Of a stretch of 64,000 bases of DNA, positions 47,478 to 56,712 are shown one piece after another. Made by a program: the position numbers and the translations under genes. How positions within the stretch are numbered: position 1 is the stretch's first letter; the number at the start of each line of letters is the position of its first letter. The notes beneath the pieces were generated by a model. The model was not told the DNA's origin, did no database searches, and worked only from the letters and a program-made list of their open reading frames with translations. This DNA is from Halalkalibacter nanhaiisediminis (GTDB lineage Bacteria; Bacillota; Bacilli; Bacillales; Bacillaceae_D): contig NZ_VLKZ01000007.1 in assembly GCF_007830185.1 (NCBI RefSeq), positions 114,999 to 178,998 on the forward strand, given 5' to 3'.

Positions 47478-48251
47478 ATGAATCAATTTTCTGTTAATCT
47501 ATCAACTATTTTCACTGAATATCCTTTTATCGATCGCATCAAAAAAGCAAAAGAACATGGTTTTACTCATGTAGAATGTCAATTTCCTTATCCTTATTCA
47601 TTAGAAAAGATCAAACGGGAACTTGATGATCACCATCTTTCAATGGTTTTAATCAACCTGCCACCAGGAGATTGGGTGAGTGGCGATCGAGGAATGGCAA
47701 TTGACCCAAACAGAATAGAAGAATTTAGGGAGTCTGTTAAGATAGGAATTCGCTATGCGACTACTATACAATGCCCGCGGATTCATTGTATGGCGGGTGT
47801 AATGCCTGAAAAATCTAACAAAGAGCAGGTTAGAGATGTTTTTATAAACAATATCAAGTATGCAGCAGCGAAAATGGCAGAGCATGACCTAACACTATTA
47901 ATTGAACCCATCAATACATTTGATATCCCAGGATACTTTTTAAATGATCTTCATGAGGCAGTGCATATTATTAAAGAAGTTCATTCACCTAATGTTAAAC
48001 TACAATTCGATTTCTATCATATTCAAAGAACATATGGTCACACGCTTACTTTATTCGAGCGATATACTCATCTCATCGAACACGTCCAAATAGCAGATGT
48101 TCCAGGACGCTATCAACCAGGGACTGGAGAAATGGACTATCAAGAAATATTTGATTTACTACATAATCTTCATTATGAGGGATTTATAGGATTAGAGTAT
48201 TCGCCAAAAGGGAAAAGTGAAGAAAGTTTTAATTGGATGACGACGAGGTAA
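47478..48251 (+). CDS. hyi: Hydroxypyruvate isomerase-like TIM-barrel protein
   Basis: A 257-residue xylose-isomerase-like TIM barrel with Hyi features: FSVNLSTIFTEYPFIDRI, the metal ligands in LLIEPINTFDIPGYFLN and LQFDFYHIQRTYG, HVQIADVPGRYQPGTGE and IGLEYSPKG. Hyi interconverts hydroxypyruvate and tartronate semialdehyde. The usual partner glyoxylate carboligase is not in the window, so the enzyme may work with a remote gene or on another hydroxy-ketoacid. TTAGGAGG precedes the ATG. It lies after the permease terminator and needs its own promoter. Confidence 0.87.
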   Translation: MNQFSVNLSTIFTEYPFIDRIKKAKEHGFTHVECQFPYPYSLEKIKRELDDHHLSMVLINLPPGDWVSGDRGMAIDPNRIEEFRESVKIGIRYATTIQCPRIHCMAGVMPEKSNKEQVRDVFINNIKYAAAKMAEHDLTLLIEPINTFDIPGYFLNDLHEAVHIIKEVHSPNVKLQFDFYHIQRTYGHTLTLFERYTHLIEHVQIADVPGRYQPGTGEMDYQEIFDLLHNLHYEGFIGLEYSPKGKSEESFNWMTTR

Positions 48252-48413
48252 CTTTTTTCTAATTGGTTCTGTAAAATCATAATTGTAATAAGAGTTTTAG
48301 AATTCATAATCATAAAATAAGGTGAAGTTAAAAAATAAGAAAAAAGTATCATTTATATAAAAGATAGACTAACCTAGTAGGTGAGCCATGGAATGAAAGG
48401 AGGTCAATAGTTG

Positions 48414-49676
48414 ATGCATGGTCTAGAATCTCTTTTATTAAATGTACTTTTTATCATCATCTTTTTATTATTTATCCCTCTACTGTTAGAAATTAATTCG
48501 AAGATGTTATTCAATCCAACAAAGAAGAACTGGATCATCAATTTTTCTGCTAGTTTAGGAATCATTCTATGTATTTTATTTCCGTTCTCCATTATAGATG
48601 GGTATATTTTTGATTTGCGTTGGGTTGCTGTTACGATCGGGGGATTGTATGGTGGAGTTACAACAATTATTTTATTGACTGGATTAACGATAGCGTTTCG
48701 TTATTTTCTTGGAGGAGTTGGAGTTGGGGCAACCGTTCTTATCGGCATTGTTTTAATGTTTATATTAATCGCTATTAGAAAAATGTTTAGAAAATCATCA
48801 AAACAGAAAAAACTCCTAGTAGGTACTACTGTTTCCTTATTAGCGGGTGTATGGGCCTTGTTTGTCTCAATAATCATTTTTGATATTTCATTTAATGCTT
48901 TTTTTGTCTTTTTATATTTGATTCTAACATTTATGACTACTCTTTTAGTTATTTATATATACGAAGCATTTCAAGAATCGCAGTTAATTAACCAACGAGT
49001 GATTAAAGCGGAAAAAATGGAGATAGTCAGTCATTTAGCTTCCTCAATGTCACACGAAGTCCGAAATCCATTGGCTGTCGTTAGAGGCTTTTTGCAGCTG
49101 ATGCAGGTAACGACTGTATCAGAAAAGAAACAAAGAGAGTATTTAAGTCTTTCCATTGAAGAAATTGATCGAGCAACTGATATTATTCAAAATTACTTAA
49201 CGTTTGCGAAGCCGTCTCCTGAAAACGCCGTACGGATTAATATTGAGCAAGAATTGAAACGAGCAATTAACATCATTACACCATTGGCCAACATAAATAG
49301 GATCCATATAGGAACTAAGCTTGAAAGTTGCTTCATCCTGGGTGATCCACAATTACTACAGCAATGCTTGTTAAATATTACAAAAAATTGTATTGAAGCC
49401 ATGCCGAATGGCGGAGAACTTTTTATAGAAACATATAAAGGAAATGGCGAATTGATGATTGTGATTTCTGATGAGGGTGAAGGAATGACGAAAGAGCAAC
49501 TATCTCGATTAGGTGAACCTTATTACACAACAAAGGGAAGAGAAGGAACAGGACTCGGTATGATGGCAGCTATGCAGATCATTGAAATGATGAGTGGTAA
49601 ATTAAGTGTAACAAGTCGAGTAAACGAGGGAACAAATTTTTATATTCGTTTCCCAACAATTGAAAAGCAAGCTTAA
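48414..49676 (+). CDS. Orphan sensor histidine kinase, KinB-like (5TM-5TMR_LYT sensor)
   Basis: A 420-residue kinase. Residues 1-195 form about six membrane helices of the 5TMR-LYT type; a short linker leads to HisKA with phospho-acceptor His214 (SMSHEVRNPLAVVRGF), then HATPase_c with N box (NITKNCIEAM), G1 (DEGEGM) and G2 (GTGLGM). No response regulator is adjacent. The architecture matches KinB-type sporulation kinases that feed Spo0F in the phosphorelay. ATG is chosen (AAAGGAGG 9 bases upstream); TTG one codon earlier is possible. What it senses is unknown. Confidence 0.87.
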   Translation: MHGLESLLLNVLFIIIFLLFIPLLLEINSKMLFNPTKKNWIINFSASLGIILCILFPFSIIDGYIFDLRWVAVTIGGLYGGVTTIILLTGLTIAFRYFLGGVGVGATVLIGIVLMFILIAIRKMFRKSSKQKKLLVGTTVSLLAGVWALFVSIIIFDISFNAFFVFLYLILTFMTTLLVIYIYEAFQESQLINQRVIKAEKMEIVSHLASSMSHEVRNPLAVVRGFLQLMQVTTVSEKKQREYLSLSIEEIDRATDIIQNYLTFAKPSPENAVRINIEQELKRAINIITPLANINRIHIGTKLESCFILGDPQLLQQCLLNITKNCIEAMPNGGELFIETYKGNGELMIVISDEGEGMTKEQLSRLGEPYYTTKGREGTGLGMMAAMQIIEMMSGKLSVTSRVNEGTNFYIRFPTIEKQA

Positions 49677-49706
49677 AACATAGAATGATAAGATAATATG
49701 ATTCAC

Positions 49707-49749
49707 AACCAATAACATCGTTTGGTATTTCCAAACGATGTTATTGGTT
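49707..49749. terminator. Bidirectional terminator between convergent genes
   Basis: A perfect 19-bp inverted repeat (AACCAATAACATCGTTTGG and its complement) with a 5-base loop. The right arm contains the stop codon of the minus-strand LysR gene. Confidence 0.88.
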
Positions 49750-50628
49750 TTCGTGACGTTTTTGAGCAAGATGAATAAATTCACGCACGGCAAACGATAA
49801 ATATTTATTGTTTTTCCATGCTAGCCCTAACTCTAAATGAATCTCAGGATCGGATAAAGGTATGGCAATGATCTCTTTTTTGTTGATAGACTCACAGATC
49901 TTACTAGGAAACAAGGCAACTCCTAATTTGGCCCCTACCATTTCAATCATAAAATCCTTTTGTGAGCTTTCACATACGATATTCGGATTAAATTGATTTT
50001 TTGAACATTCCTCAAGAATACGGTCGTGAAGAGAAAAATCATTTCGATATAAAATAAGCGGTTGATGTTCTAATTCCCTAAATAGGATTTCAGTTTTGGC
50101 AGCAAAGGAGTGTTCGGAATGAACAATGACCATCAGTGGGTCCTTTGATAAATTAATCATTTCAAAATGCCCTTCTGTTGGTGGCGTGCAAATTAATCCG
50201 ATGTCTAGTGAGCCGTCCTCAAGCCCTTCTTTAATTTTAATGGTGCCAACTTCACTTAAGAGAATATCAACGTATGGATATGATTCTTTAAACTGGCCAA
50301 TTAATGTTGAGAAAAAAGCTGCCCCAATGATGGGTGGAATACCAATTCTAATTTCTCCACTCTTTATCTCCATAATATCTGTTAGCTCTGACGTTAAATT
50401 TTTAAAAGCTTCTAGGACATTTTTGGCATTCATCAAGACGGCTTTTCCTGCATCTGTTAACTCCAATTGTTTTGGCGAACGATAAAATAAAGGGACTCCT
50501 AGCTCTCCTTCTAAGTTTTTAATTGCTTTACTTAAGGATGGTTGGGAAACGTGCAAGGTTGCGGCAGCTTTCGTGAAACTTGCTTGTTTAGCAACCTCTG
50601 AAAAATACTCTAACTGACGAATATCCAT
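49741..50628 (-). CDS. LysR-family regulator of cidAB (CidR/YwbI-like)
   Basis: A 295-residue LysR regulator: N-terminal winged helix (MDIRQLEYFSEVAKQASFTKAA, then LHVSQPSLSKAIKNLE) and a periplasmic-binding-like effector domain. It is divergent from cidA/cidB, the arrangement of CidR and B. subtilis YwbI, which activate murein hydrolase-regulating genes in response to acetate or overflow metabolism. ATG at 50628 with GGGAGG upstream is used; an in-frame ATG 13 codons earlier has no ribosome binding site. The last codons form part of the shared terminator. Confidence 0.88.
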   Translation of the reverse strand: MDIRQLEYFSEVAKQASFTKAAATLHVSQPSLSKAIKNLEGELGVPLFYRSPKQLELTDAGKAVLMNAKNVLEAFKNLTSELTDIMEIKSGEIRIGIPPIIGAAFFSTLIGQFKESYPYVDILLSEVGTIKIKEGLEDGSLDIGLICTPPTEGHFEMINLSKDPLMVIVHSEHSFAAKTEILFRELEHQPLILYRNDFSLHDRILEECSKNQFNPNIVCESSQKDFMIEMVGAKLGVALFPSKICESINKKEIIAIPLSDPEIHLELGLAWKNNKYLSFAVREFIHLAQKRHENQ

Positions 50629-50685
50629 TCGAAAAACCTCCCTATAACTAAAATGAATAGCAAGCATAGTTTATATGTATTTTCT

Positions 50686-50731
50686 TTATAACTATATTAC
50701 TCATATAATGAACCATAAGCTAAAGTTATAA
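50686..50731 (+). promoter_or_regulatory. Inverted repeat in the cidR-cidA divergent promoter region
   Basis: TTATAACT and AGTTATAA, 30 bases apart, in the 215-base gap between the divergent genes. The spacing could match a LysR recognition plus activation site pair; TATAAT also occurs at the right arm. Confidence 0.4.
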
Positions 50732-50843
50732 TAAATCGAAAATATCGACGAACTCTTTAATCTTTAGTTTAAAAGGTTTTTCCGTTTCTTGCTATCGATT
50801 TTTTATACGTTAAAACTCACATTTTTAGAGGAGGTCGGTTATT

Positions 50844-51218
50844 GTGTTGCGAAACGGTATACTTGTTATTATTCAACTAATGATTTTATGGGCAATCAAT
50901 CAACTCGGCTACTTAATTGTGAGTTGGCTTAATCTTCCATTACCAGGCAATGTGGCTGGTATGGTTATTCTCATAGTTCTATTAGTAACGGGTGTCATCC
51001 CCCTATCATTAGTAGAAGAGGCAGCAACCTTTTTGATAAAACATTTAGCATTTTTTTTCATTCCAGTAGCTGTCGGTTTGATGAAATTTGGCGATTTATT
51101 TTGGCAGCACGGTCTCGCCTTAGGGATTGCGATCACTATTAGCGCGATGATTGGTATTTATGTCACTGGTTTTGTTTCTCAATTTTTAGCTAAAAAGAAA
51201 GGAGGAGAGAGTGTATGA
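50844..51218 (+). CDS. cidA: Holin-like protein CidA/LrgA family
   Basis: A 124-residue protein with four membrane helices; LPLPGNVAGMVILIVLL and FFIPVAVGLM are the family hallmarks. CidA/LrgA proteins modulate murein hydrolase activity and cell lysis, and in some bacteria pyruvate or acetate traffic. GTG start behind GAGGAGGT. Overlaps cidB by ATGA. CidA rather than LrgA is chosen because of the LysR neighbour; LrgA is the alternative. Confidence 0.87.
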   Translation: MLRNGILVIIQLMILWAINQLGYLIVSWLNLPLPGNVAGMVILIVLLVTGVIPLSLVEEAATFLIKHLAFFFIPVAVGLMKFGDLFWQHGLALGIAITISAMIGIYVTGFVSQFLAKKKGGESV

Positions 51219-51901
51219 TCATCATGTCTACGTTGCTCAGTATTTTGATCACAATTGGGGTCTATGCTCTTTCAAGAGTAGCTGGAGGAAAATACCCTTC
51301 ACCATTTACGACTCCAGTCTTTTTTAGTACGACAATTATTATTTTGCTTTTATTAGCGACAGGAACTCCTTACGAGCGGTATGAACCAGCAAAAGACATC
51401 ATCACTTATCTTTTAGGTCCAGCAACGGTTGCGTTAGCTGTTCCATTGTATAAAAAACGGAAAATTATCATGAAATACAGCATAACAGCAGGAATTGGCC
51501 TTTTTCTTGGGTCAATTTCGACGATTCTTTCAGTGATTTGGATAGCGAAAGCATTTGAGTTAACGGATACGATCATTGCTTCAATTAGTGTTAAGTCTGC
51601 AACCGTTCCGATTGCTGTTGAAGTATCAGAAATGATTTACGGAGATGTTTCTTTATCAGCGATATTTGTGGTTGCTACAGGAATCATCGTGGGCATGGTA
51701 GGACCATGGTTTTTAACACTGACAAAAATCACAGACCCCCTTTCGCGAGGACTTTCAATGGGAACGATTGCACATGGACAAGGGACAGCAGAAATTGCTA
51801 GGGAAGGGCAATTGCAAGGAGCGATGGCAGGCATAGCGATGGGTTTAGCTGCTATTTTGACATCGGTCATTGTACCGATCGTCGTTTTGTATTTATTGTA
51901 A
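51215..51901 (+). CDS. cidB: CidB/LrgB family membrane protein
   Basis: A 228-residue membrane protein with GPATVALAVPLYK, SVKSATVPIAVEVSE and MGTIAHGQGTAEIAREG, typical of LrgB/CidB/YwbG. It works with CidA in lysis control or as a metabolite exporter. AAAGGAGGAGAG lies inside the end of cidA, indicating coupled translation. Confidence 0.9.
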   Translation: MIIMSTLLSILITIGVYALSRVAGGKYPSPFTTPVFFSTTIIILLLLATGTPYERYEPAKDIITYLLGPATVALAVPLYKKRKIIMKYSITAGIGLFLGSISTILSVIWIAKAFELTDTIIASISVKSATVPIAVEVSEMIYGDVSLSAIFVVATGIIVGMVGPWFLTLTKITDPLSRGLSMGTIAHGQGTAEIAREGQLQGAMAGIAMGLAAILTSVIVPIVVLYLL

Positions 51902-51919
51902 ATTATTACATGATGAAAC

Positions 51920-51956
51920 AAAATGGTGCCAGATCATACTTCGAGCACCATTTTTG
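51920..51956. terminator. Bidirectional terminator between cidB and the recombinase gene
   Basis: AAAATGGTGC / GCACCATTTT, 10-bp stem, 15-base loop, Ts on the plus side and As on the other, just before the stop codon of the minus-strand recombinase. Confidence 0.8.
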
Positions 51957-51959
51957 CTT

Positions 51960-52952
51960 TTATTTGTTTAAACGAGCGATTTGTTCTTTCGTCATGTGCT
52001 GAGCAGTGTTAAGGTATCGTTTAATTGATAGTGGTGAAGTGTAGCCGATAATATCGATCAATTCATCTTGTGACATTCCGTTTATCAATTTCTGTAAAAT
52101 AAAGGTGTGGCGCAGTGTTTGCGCACTGATTCCTTTTCTAAGCTGGGCACGCTTCACTTCCATTCTAAGCATCTTCTGCATCGCAATTATAGTCATTCGC
52201 TTTGGACCATCATCATCATAAGACCAATGAAAGGTCTTCCGCTTAAAATCAAAAGCAACAAAAAAAGGATCTGCACTATGTAAGCGAGGGCGAACAGGCT
52301 CAGGTATTTGTTTATAGTACGTATACGCTAGTTTTTTATCTTGTTCCTCTAATGTTATGTTTCGTGCTGGAGCACTTTCATGATCGATTACTAGTTCGTT
52401 TCGTTCAAACTTGATATTTGTCATTGATAATTGATGTACCTCGCGTAAAGTAAGACCATAATGTAAGAAAAGACGAACCATAAAGACATTTCGCTCTTTA
52501 TAAAAATGAAAGGTCTCCATTTGTTGATCAGATAATCCGTGATCAGACATAACAGAACGTAATAAAACTGTTCGCTCTTTTTCTGTTAACCATTCAGATT
52601 CCGACAATGGGTTCGCTGTTAGCTCTGGTGGTTCGATATCCTCAATCGGTCTGAGTTCACTAGAGCCAAGCGACTTTTGGTAACGTGATACTTGCTTTAA
52701 CACACTATGAATGCGCCTGATCGTTCGGATATGATAATTACGACCGCTTGATAATTCCTCAAAAAAAAGCTCTAATTCTTCTGTTGATATCGTTTTCCAA
52801 TCAATGACTTCTGTCGTTTGCCGAGCTTGTCTTAGCCAGTTTGAAAAATCAAATAGATCATATTGATATCGTCTAATTGTTGAATCCTTTCTCCCCTTTA
52901 GTAAGAGTTGGTTCAGATAATCTTCAATAAATGCAGGGAATTCTGGCTCCAT
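51960..52952 (-). CDS. Tyrosine-recombinase-like protein with altered catalytic residues
   Basis: A 330-residue phage-integrase fold protein: N-terminal SAM-like core-binding domain (residues 1-100) and catalytic domain. Arg170 (LTLREVHQL), Arg281 (QTLRHTF) and Tyr313 (IKRYLN) are present, but the His of the HxxR motif is Gln278 and the His/Trp that follows is Tyr304 (IIGYTSP). Active Xer proteins keep both. It may be a weak or non-catalytic DNA-binding paralogue. It stands alone, divergent from spoVK, without visible attachment sites, so it looks like a resident gene rather than part of a prophage. GGGAG precedes the ATG. Confidence 0.85.
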   Translation of the reverse strand: MEPEFPAFIEDYLNQLLLKGRKDSTIRRYQYDLFDFSNWLRQARQTTEVIDWKTISTEELELFFEELSSGRNYHIRTIRRIHSVLKQVSRYQKSLGSSELRPIEDIEPPELTANPLSESEWLTEKERTVLLRSVMSDHGLSDQQMETFHFYKERNVFMVRLFLHYGLTLREVHQLSMTNIKFERNELVIDHESAPARNITLEEQDKKLAYTYYKQIPEPVRPRLHSADPFFVAFDFKRKTFHWSYDDDGPKRMTIIAMQKMLRMEVKRAQLRKGISAQTLRHTFILQKLINGMSQDELIDIIGYTSPLSIKRYLNTAQHMTKEQIARLNK

Positions 52953-53042
52953 TCTCTCACTCCCTTCTTAATCCATTAGTTTACCATTTTATTTGTTGTA
53001 GTGCTCTAAAAAATTAAGAAGGACAAAAAAATGGGCATTTGT

Positions 53043-53070
53043 CACATGTTCGCCTATTTATGCGTATAGT
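53043..53070 (+). promoter_or_regulatory. Possible sporulation (sigma-E type) promoter of spoVK
   Basis: GCGTATAGT resembles the sigma-E -10 GCATACAAT, with CACATGTT about 12-14 bases before it. spoVK is sigma-E dependent in B. subtilis. Matches are modest. Confidence 0.33.
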
Positions 53071-53125
53071 GTTAAAGGAACTAAAAATGGACTTGAGTGG
53101 TATTCGGAGTAAAGGGGTGAGTAGC

Positions 53126-54079
53126 ATGAATAACCCAGTAAATGTAAGGAAAAAAGGTCGGATCAATGTCGTCATCAATCACAAGACTATTGATAAAGTC
53201 GACCGTACGGAATCGCTTTTTCAAACGGAACAGGAAAAAGAAAAACATGATATTTTATCGCGTTTTGAAACGGAGCTAGAAAAATATGTGGGACTTGAAG
53301 AAATTAAAAGACTTGTTAATGAAATTTATGCTTGGCTTTACATTAATCAGCGAAGACAGCAATACGGACTCAAAGCTAGTAAACAAGTCCTTCATATGAT
53401 TTTCAAAGGCAATCCAGGAACAGGAAAAACAACAGTTGCAAGAATCATTGCCTCCTTTTTATATGAAATGAGTGTGTTGTCAAAAGGGCATTTCATGGAG
53501 GTTGAACGAGCCGATTTAGTGGGGGAGTATATAGGTCATACAGCGCAAAAAACACGAGATGTTTTAAAAAAAGCAAATGGTGGTGTGCTTTTTATTGATG
53601 AGGCTTATTCCTTAGCACGAGGTGGAGAAAAGGATTTTGGTAAGGAAGCGATTGATACGTTAGTGAAAGCAATGGAGGATAACCAACATGATTTTGTTCT
53701 AATTTTAGCTGGCTACTCTCGTGAGATGGATTATTTCCTCTCTCTCAATCCAGGCCTTCCTTCACGTTTTCCAATTGCAATTGATTTTCCAAACTATACG
53801 ACTGATCAATTGATGGAAATTGTGCGTCGGATGTTATCAGAGCGTGAATATCAGTTGACAAAAGACGGAGAATTGCACGTTAAGGAACATTTAAGACGTA
53901 TTCGGCAAGAACAAGAGCGCACGTTTAGCAATGGCCGTTATATTCGTAATCTCATTGAGGAAGCGATTCGGATGCAAGCCGTTCGACTTTTACGTGAGCA
54001 AAAATATGATCGGCAAGCGCTTATCACAATTAAGAGAGATGACTTTCAATTCCATACTTCTCACGTGAAGCTGAATTAA
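53126..54079 (+). CDS. spoVK: Stage V sporulation protein K (AAA+ ATPase)
   Basis: A 317-residue CbbX/SpoVK AAA+ ATPase: Walker A GNPGTGKTT, Walker B GVLFIDEAYSLARGG, sensor-1 in LILAGYSREMDYFL, and Arg-finger region GLPSRFPIAIDFP. It is needed for spore maturation in B. subtilis. ATG at 53126 follows AAAGGGGTGA; the open frame extends 29 codons upstream through the promoter region. Divergent from the recombinase and followed by its own terminator. Confidence 0.94.
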   Translation: MNNPVNVRKKGRINVVINHKTIDKVDRTESLFQTEQEKEKHDILSRFETELEKYVGLEEIKRLVNEIYAWLYINQRRQQYGLKASKQVLHMIFKGNPGTGKTTVARIIASFLYEMSVLSKGHFMEVERADLVGEYIGHTAQKTRDVLKKANGGVLFIDEAYSLARGGEKDFGKEAIDTLVKAMEDNQHDFVLILAGYSREMDYFLSLNPGLPSRFPIAIDFPNYTTDQLMEIVRRMLSEREYQLTKDGELHVKEHLRRIRQEQERTFSNGRYIRNLIEEAIRMQAVRLLREQKYDRQALITIKRDDFQFHTSHVKLN

Positions 54080-54113
54080 AGAAAAGCTAGGACATTTTCT
54101 AGCTTTTCTTTTT
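54078..54113 (+). terminator. Intrinsic terminator after spoVK
   Basis: 13-bp stem AAAGAAAAGCTAG / CTAGCTTTTCTTT, 8-base loop, T5 tail. Confidence 0.92.
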
Positions 54114-54181
54114 CGCGCTATTTCGTGGTAAGATGGAGGATAGACGCTAGATTTTAACAGAGATGAAGGATGTGGAATTGA

Positions 54182-55453
54182 TTGCAAGAGATTAATCACC
54201 GAGATACCGAAAAGGTCATTCTTGTTGGCTGTCAGTTTGATGAAGATGACAGTGCATTTGAACGTTCTATAGATGAATTAAATAGTTTAGTAAAGACAGC
54301 GAACGGAATCGTTGTGGCGACACTCACACAAAAGAGACAAAAGGTTGAACCGTCAACATACATCGGAAAAGGAAAAGTAGACGAGCTGATTCAATTAGTG
54401 GAGGAAACAGAAGCGGATAGCATCGTCTTTAATGATGAACTTTCACCAAGTCAAGTACGCAATGTTCATACCCGTACAAAAGCTGTTGTGATTGATCGAA
54501 CACAATTAATTTTAGATATATTTGCACAACGAGCTCAGTCACGTGAAGGGAAGCTCCAAGTTGAACTCGCGCAGCTATCCTATTTGCTACCTCGACTTGC
54601 TGGTCAAGGGCTGGCACTTTCAAGACAAGGAGGAGGAATAGGTTCAAAGGGACCTGGTGAAACACAATTAGAGTCTGACCGCCGTCATATTCGTAGACGT
54701 ATGGATGAAATCAAACGTCAGCTTGAAGCGGTAGTAGGTCATAGAGAGCGTTACCGTGACCGTCGCAAGCAAAATGAGGTGCTACAATTAGCAATTGTTG
54801 GGTATACGAATGCAGGAAAGTCAACTTTGCTTAATCGTCTGGCGCAAGCAGATACGTATGAAGAAAATCAACTTTTTGCGACCCTTGATCCAACGACGAG
54901 ACAATTTACTTTACCTAGTGGAATGACGGTTTTGCTCTCAGATACAGTAGGATTTACTCAGGATCTGCCTACAACTCTTGTGGCTGCCTTTCGATCAACA
55001 TTAGAAGAGCTACAGCAAGCTAATTTATTACTACACGTTGTCGATAGTTCACATCCAGATTATGAACAGCATGAACGGACTGTTAAAAAATTAATTGAAG
55101 AATTAGGGGCTAATGGGATTCCGCAATTACTTATTTACAACAAAGCTGAAAATCAAGTGCCTGATTTCTTTCCAACTCGTACAGAAGCATCTGTTGAAAT
55201 GAGTGCATTTGACCCAGAAGATGTTGCCCAGCTAAAGATGGTGATTGAAGATAAGTTAACACAACAACTATCTCGCTATAATGTGTGGCTAGAGCCGAGT
55301 GAAGGAAAACTTCTTGCCAAATGTAAGCAACATACATTACTGAAAACCAATGTCTTTGATGAAGAGAGAGAAGCGTACCACTTACAAGGGTTTGTCATTC
55401 CAAATTCTTCACTTGGACAGGAATTATTGAATCGAACGAAAGTAGAGGAATAA
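54182..55453 (+). CDS. hflX: GTPase HflX
   Basis: A 423-residue ribosome-associated GTPase: N-terminal HflX domain (YIGKGKVDELIQLV, VFNDELSPSQVRN, VVIDRTQLILDIFAQRA), glycine-rich linker GGGIGSKGPGETQLE and G domain with GYTNAGKST, DTVGFTQDLP and YNKAE. It splits stalled or stress-inactivated ribosomes. TTG start. B. subtilis ynbA occupies the same place, followed by ynbB. Confidence 0.94.
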   Translation: MQEINHRDTEKVILVGCQFDEDDSAFERSIDELNSLVKTANGIVVATLTQKRQKVEPSTYIGKGKVDELIQLVEETEADSIVFNDELSPSQVRNVHTRTKAVVIDRTQLILDIFAQRAQSREGKLQVELAQLSYLLPRLAGQGLALSRQGGGIGSKGPGETQLESDRRHIRRRMDEIKRQLEAVVGHRERYRDRRKQNEVLQLAIVGYTNAGKSTLLNRLAQADTYEENQLFATLDPTTRQFTLPSGMTVLLSDTVGFTQDLPTTLVAAFRSTLEELQQANLLLHVVDSSHPDYEQHERTVKKLIEELGANGIPQLLIYNKAENQVPDFFPTRTEASVEMSAFDPEDVAQLKMVIEDKLTQQLSRYNVWLEPSEGKLLAKCKQHTLLKTNVFDEEREAYHLQGFVIPNSSLGQELLNRTKVEE

Positions 55454-55456
55454 AGC

Positions 55457-56707
55457 ATGTTAAGTCAATTACAGCATCAAGAAAAGCTTGAACAGTTAAC
55501 AGAACGTATTGAAGAACAAATCAGAGATCACCATAAAGAAATAGAAGCGATTGCTCTGACCAATCAAGCAAAAGTGATGCAGTCCTTTCGCAAGCATCAA
55601 GTATCTGACTTTCATTTTACTCCTTCTACAGGGTATGGATATGATGACACGGGACGAGATACATTAGAATCGATTTATGCTGATGTGTTTGGTGGTGAAG
55701 CAGCACTTGTTCGCCCGCAAATCATTTCTGGTACACATGCGATTGCGACAGCTCTTTTTGGCGTACTTAGACCAGGTGATGAGCTTTTGTATATCACAGG
55801 TAAGCCATACGATACACTTGAAGAAATTGTTGGTATTCGTGGTAACGGAAATGGCTCTTTAAAAGAATTTAACATTGGCTATCAAGCGGTCCCGTTACTC
55901 GATTCTGGTTGGATTGATGAAGAGAACATTCGAGCGGCTATTTCCGAAAAGACGAAAGTAATTGGTATTCAACGCTCAAAAGGGTATGGAGATCGTCCGT
56001 CTTATACGATTGCTGAAATTGAAAAAATGATCCAGTTTATTCGCGGTATTAAAGAAGACGTTATTATATTTGTAGACAATTGTTACGGGGAGTTTGTTGA
56101 AACACGAGAGCCATGTGAGGTTGGTGCGGATTTAATGGCTGGATCATTAATCAAAAATCCAGGTGGGGGAATTGTCAAAACAGGTGGATATATCGTTGGT
56201 AAACGTAAGCTCGTTGAATTAGCTTCCTACCGTTTAGCCGCACCTGGTATTGGAGCAGAGGGGGGAGCAAGCCTTTATAGTTTACTTGAAATGTATCAAG
56301 GCTTTTTCCTCGCCCCGCATGTTGTCTCACAATCCTTAAAAGGAGCTATTTTTACAGCAGCTTTGCTTGAGGAAGTTGGTATGAGTACATCACCAAAATG
56401 GAACGAACGACGTACTGATTTAATTCAATCAGTACATTTTCCGAATGCTGAAAAGATGATCTCATTTTGCCAAGCGATTCAAGCGGCGTCTCCAGTTAAC
56501 GCTCATGTGTCGCCACAACCAAGTCCTATGCCAGGCTATGAGGATCCTGTCATTATGGCAGCAGGGACTTTTATTCAAGGTGCGAGCATTGAATTAACAG
56601 CAGATGGACCAATTCGTCCTCCATATGTCGCATATGTACAAGGCGGTCTGACGTATGAACATGTCAAAATTGCCGTTTTACAAGCACTTGATAGCATTTT
56701 AGATTAA
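55457..56707 (+). CDS. ynbB: PLP-dependent methionine gamma-lyase-like protein (YnbB)
   Basis: A 416-residue fold-type I PLP enzyme of the 'aluminium resistance/methionine gamma-lyase family' group. The PLP Lys is in MAGSLIKNPGGG and the substrate/PLP region is ISGTHAIATALFGVLRPGDE. The family is sometimes labelled cystathionine beta-lyase-like, but its true reaction is not settled. It starts 3 bases after hflX, so the two are coupled, and lies before glnRA as in B. subtilis. Confidence 0.88.
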   Translation: MLSQLQHQEKLEQLTERIEEQIRDHHKEIEAIALTNQAKVMQSFRKHQVSDFHFTPSTGYGYDDTGRDTLESIYADVFGGEAALVRPQIISGTHAIATALFGVLRPGDELLYITGKPYDTLEEIVGIRGNGNGSLKEFNIGYQAVPLLDSGWIDEENIRAAISEKTKVIGIQRSKGYGDRPSYTIAEIEKMIQFIRGIKEDVIIFVDNCYGEFVETREPCEVGADLMAGSLIKNPGGGIVKTGGYIVGKRKLVELASYRLAAPGIGAEGGASLYSLLEMYQGFFLAPHVVSQSLKGAIFTAALLEEVGMSTSPKWNERRTDLIQSVHFPNAEKMISFCQAIQAASPVNAHVSPQPSPMPGYEDPVIMAAGTFIQGASIELTADGPIRPPYVAYVQGGLTYEHVKIAVLQALDSILD

Positions 56708-56712
56708 TTGAA

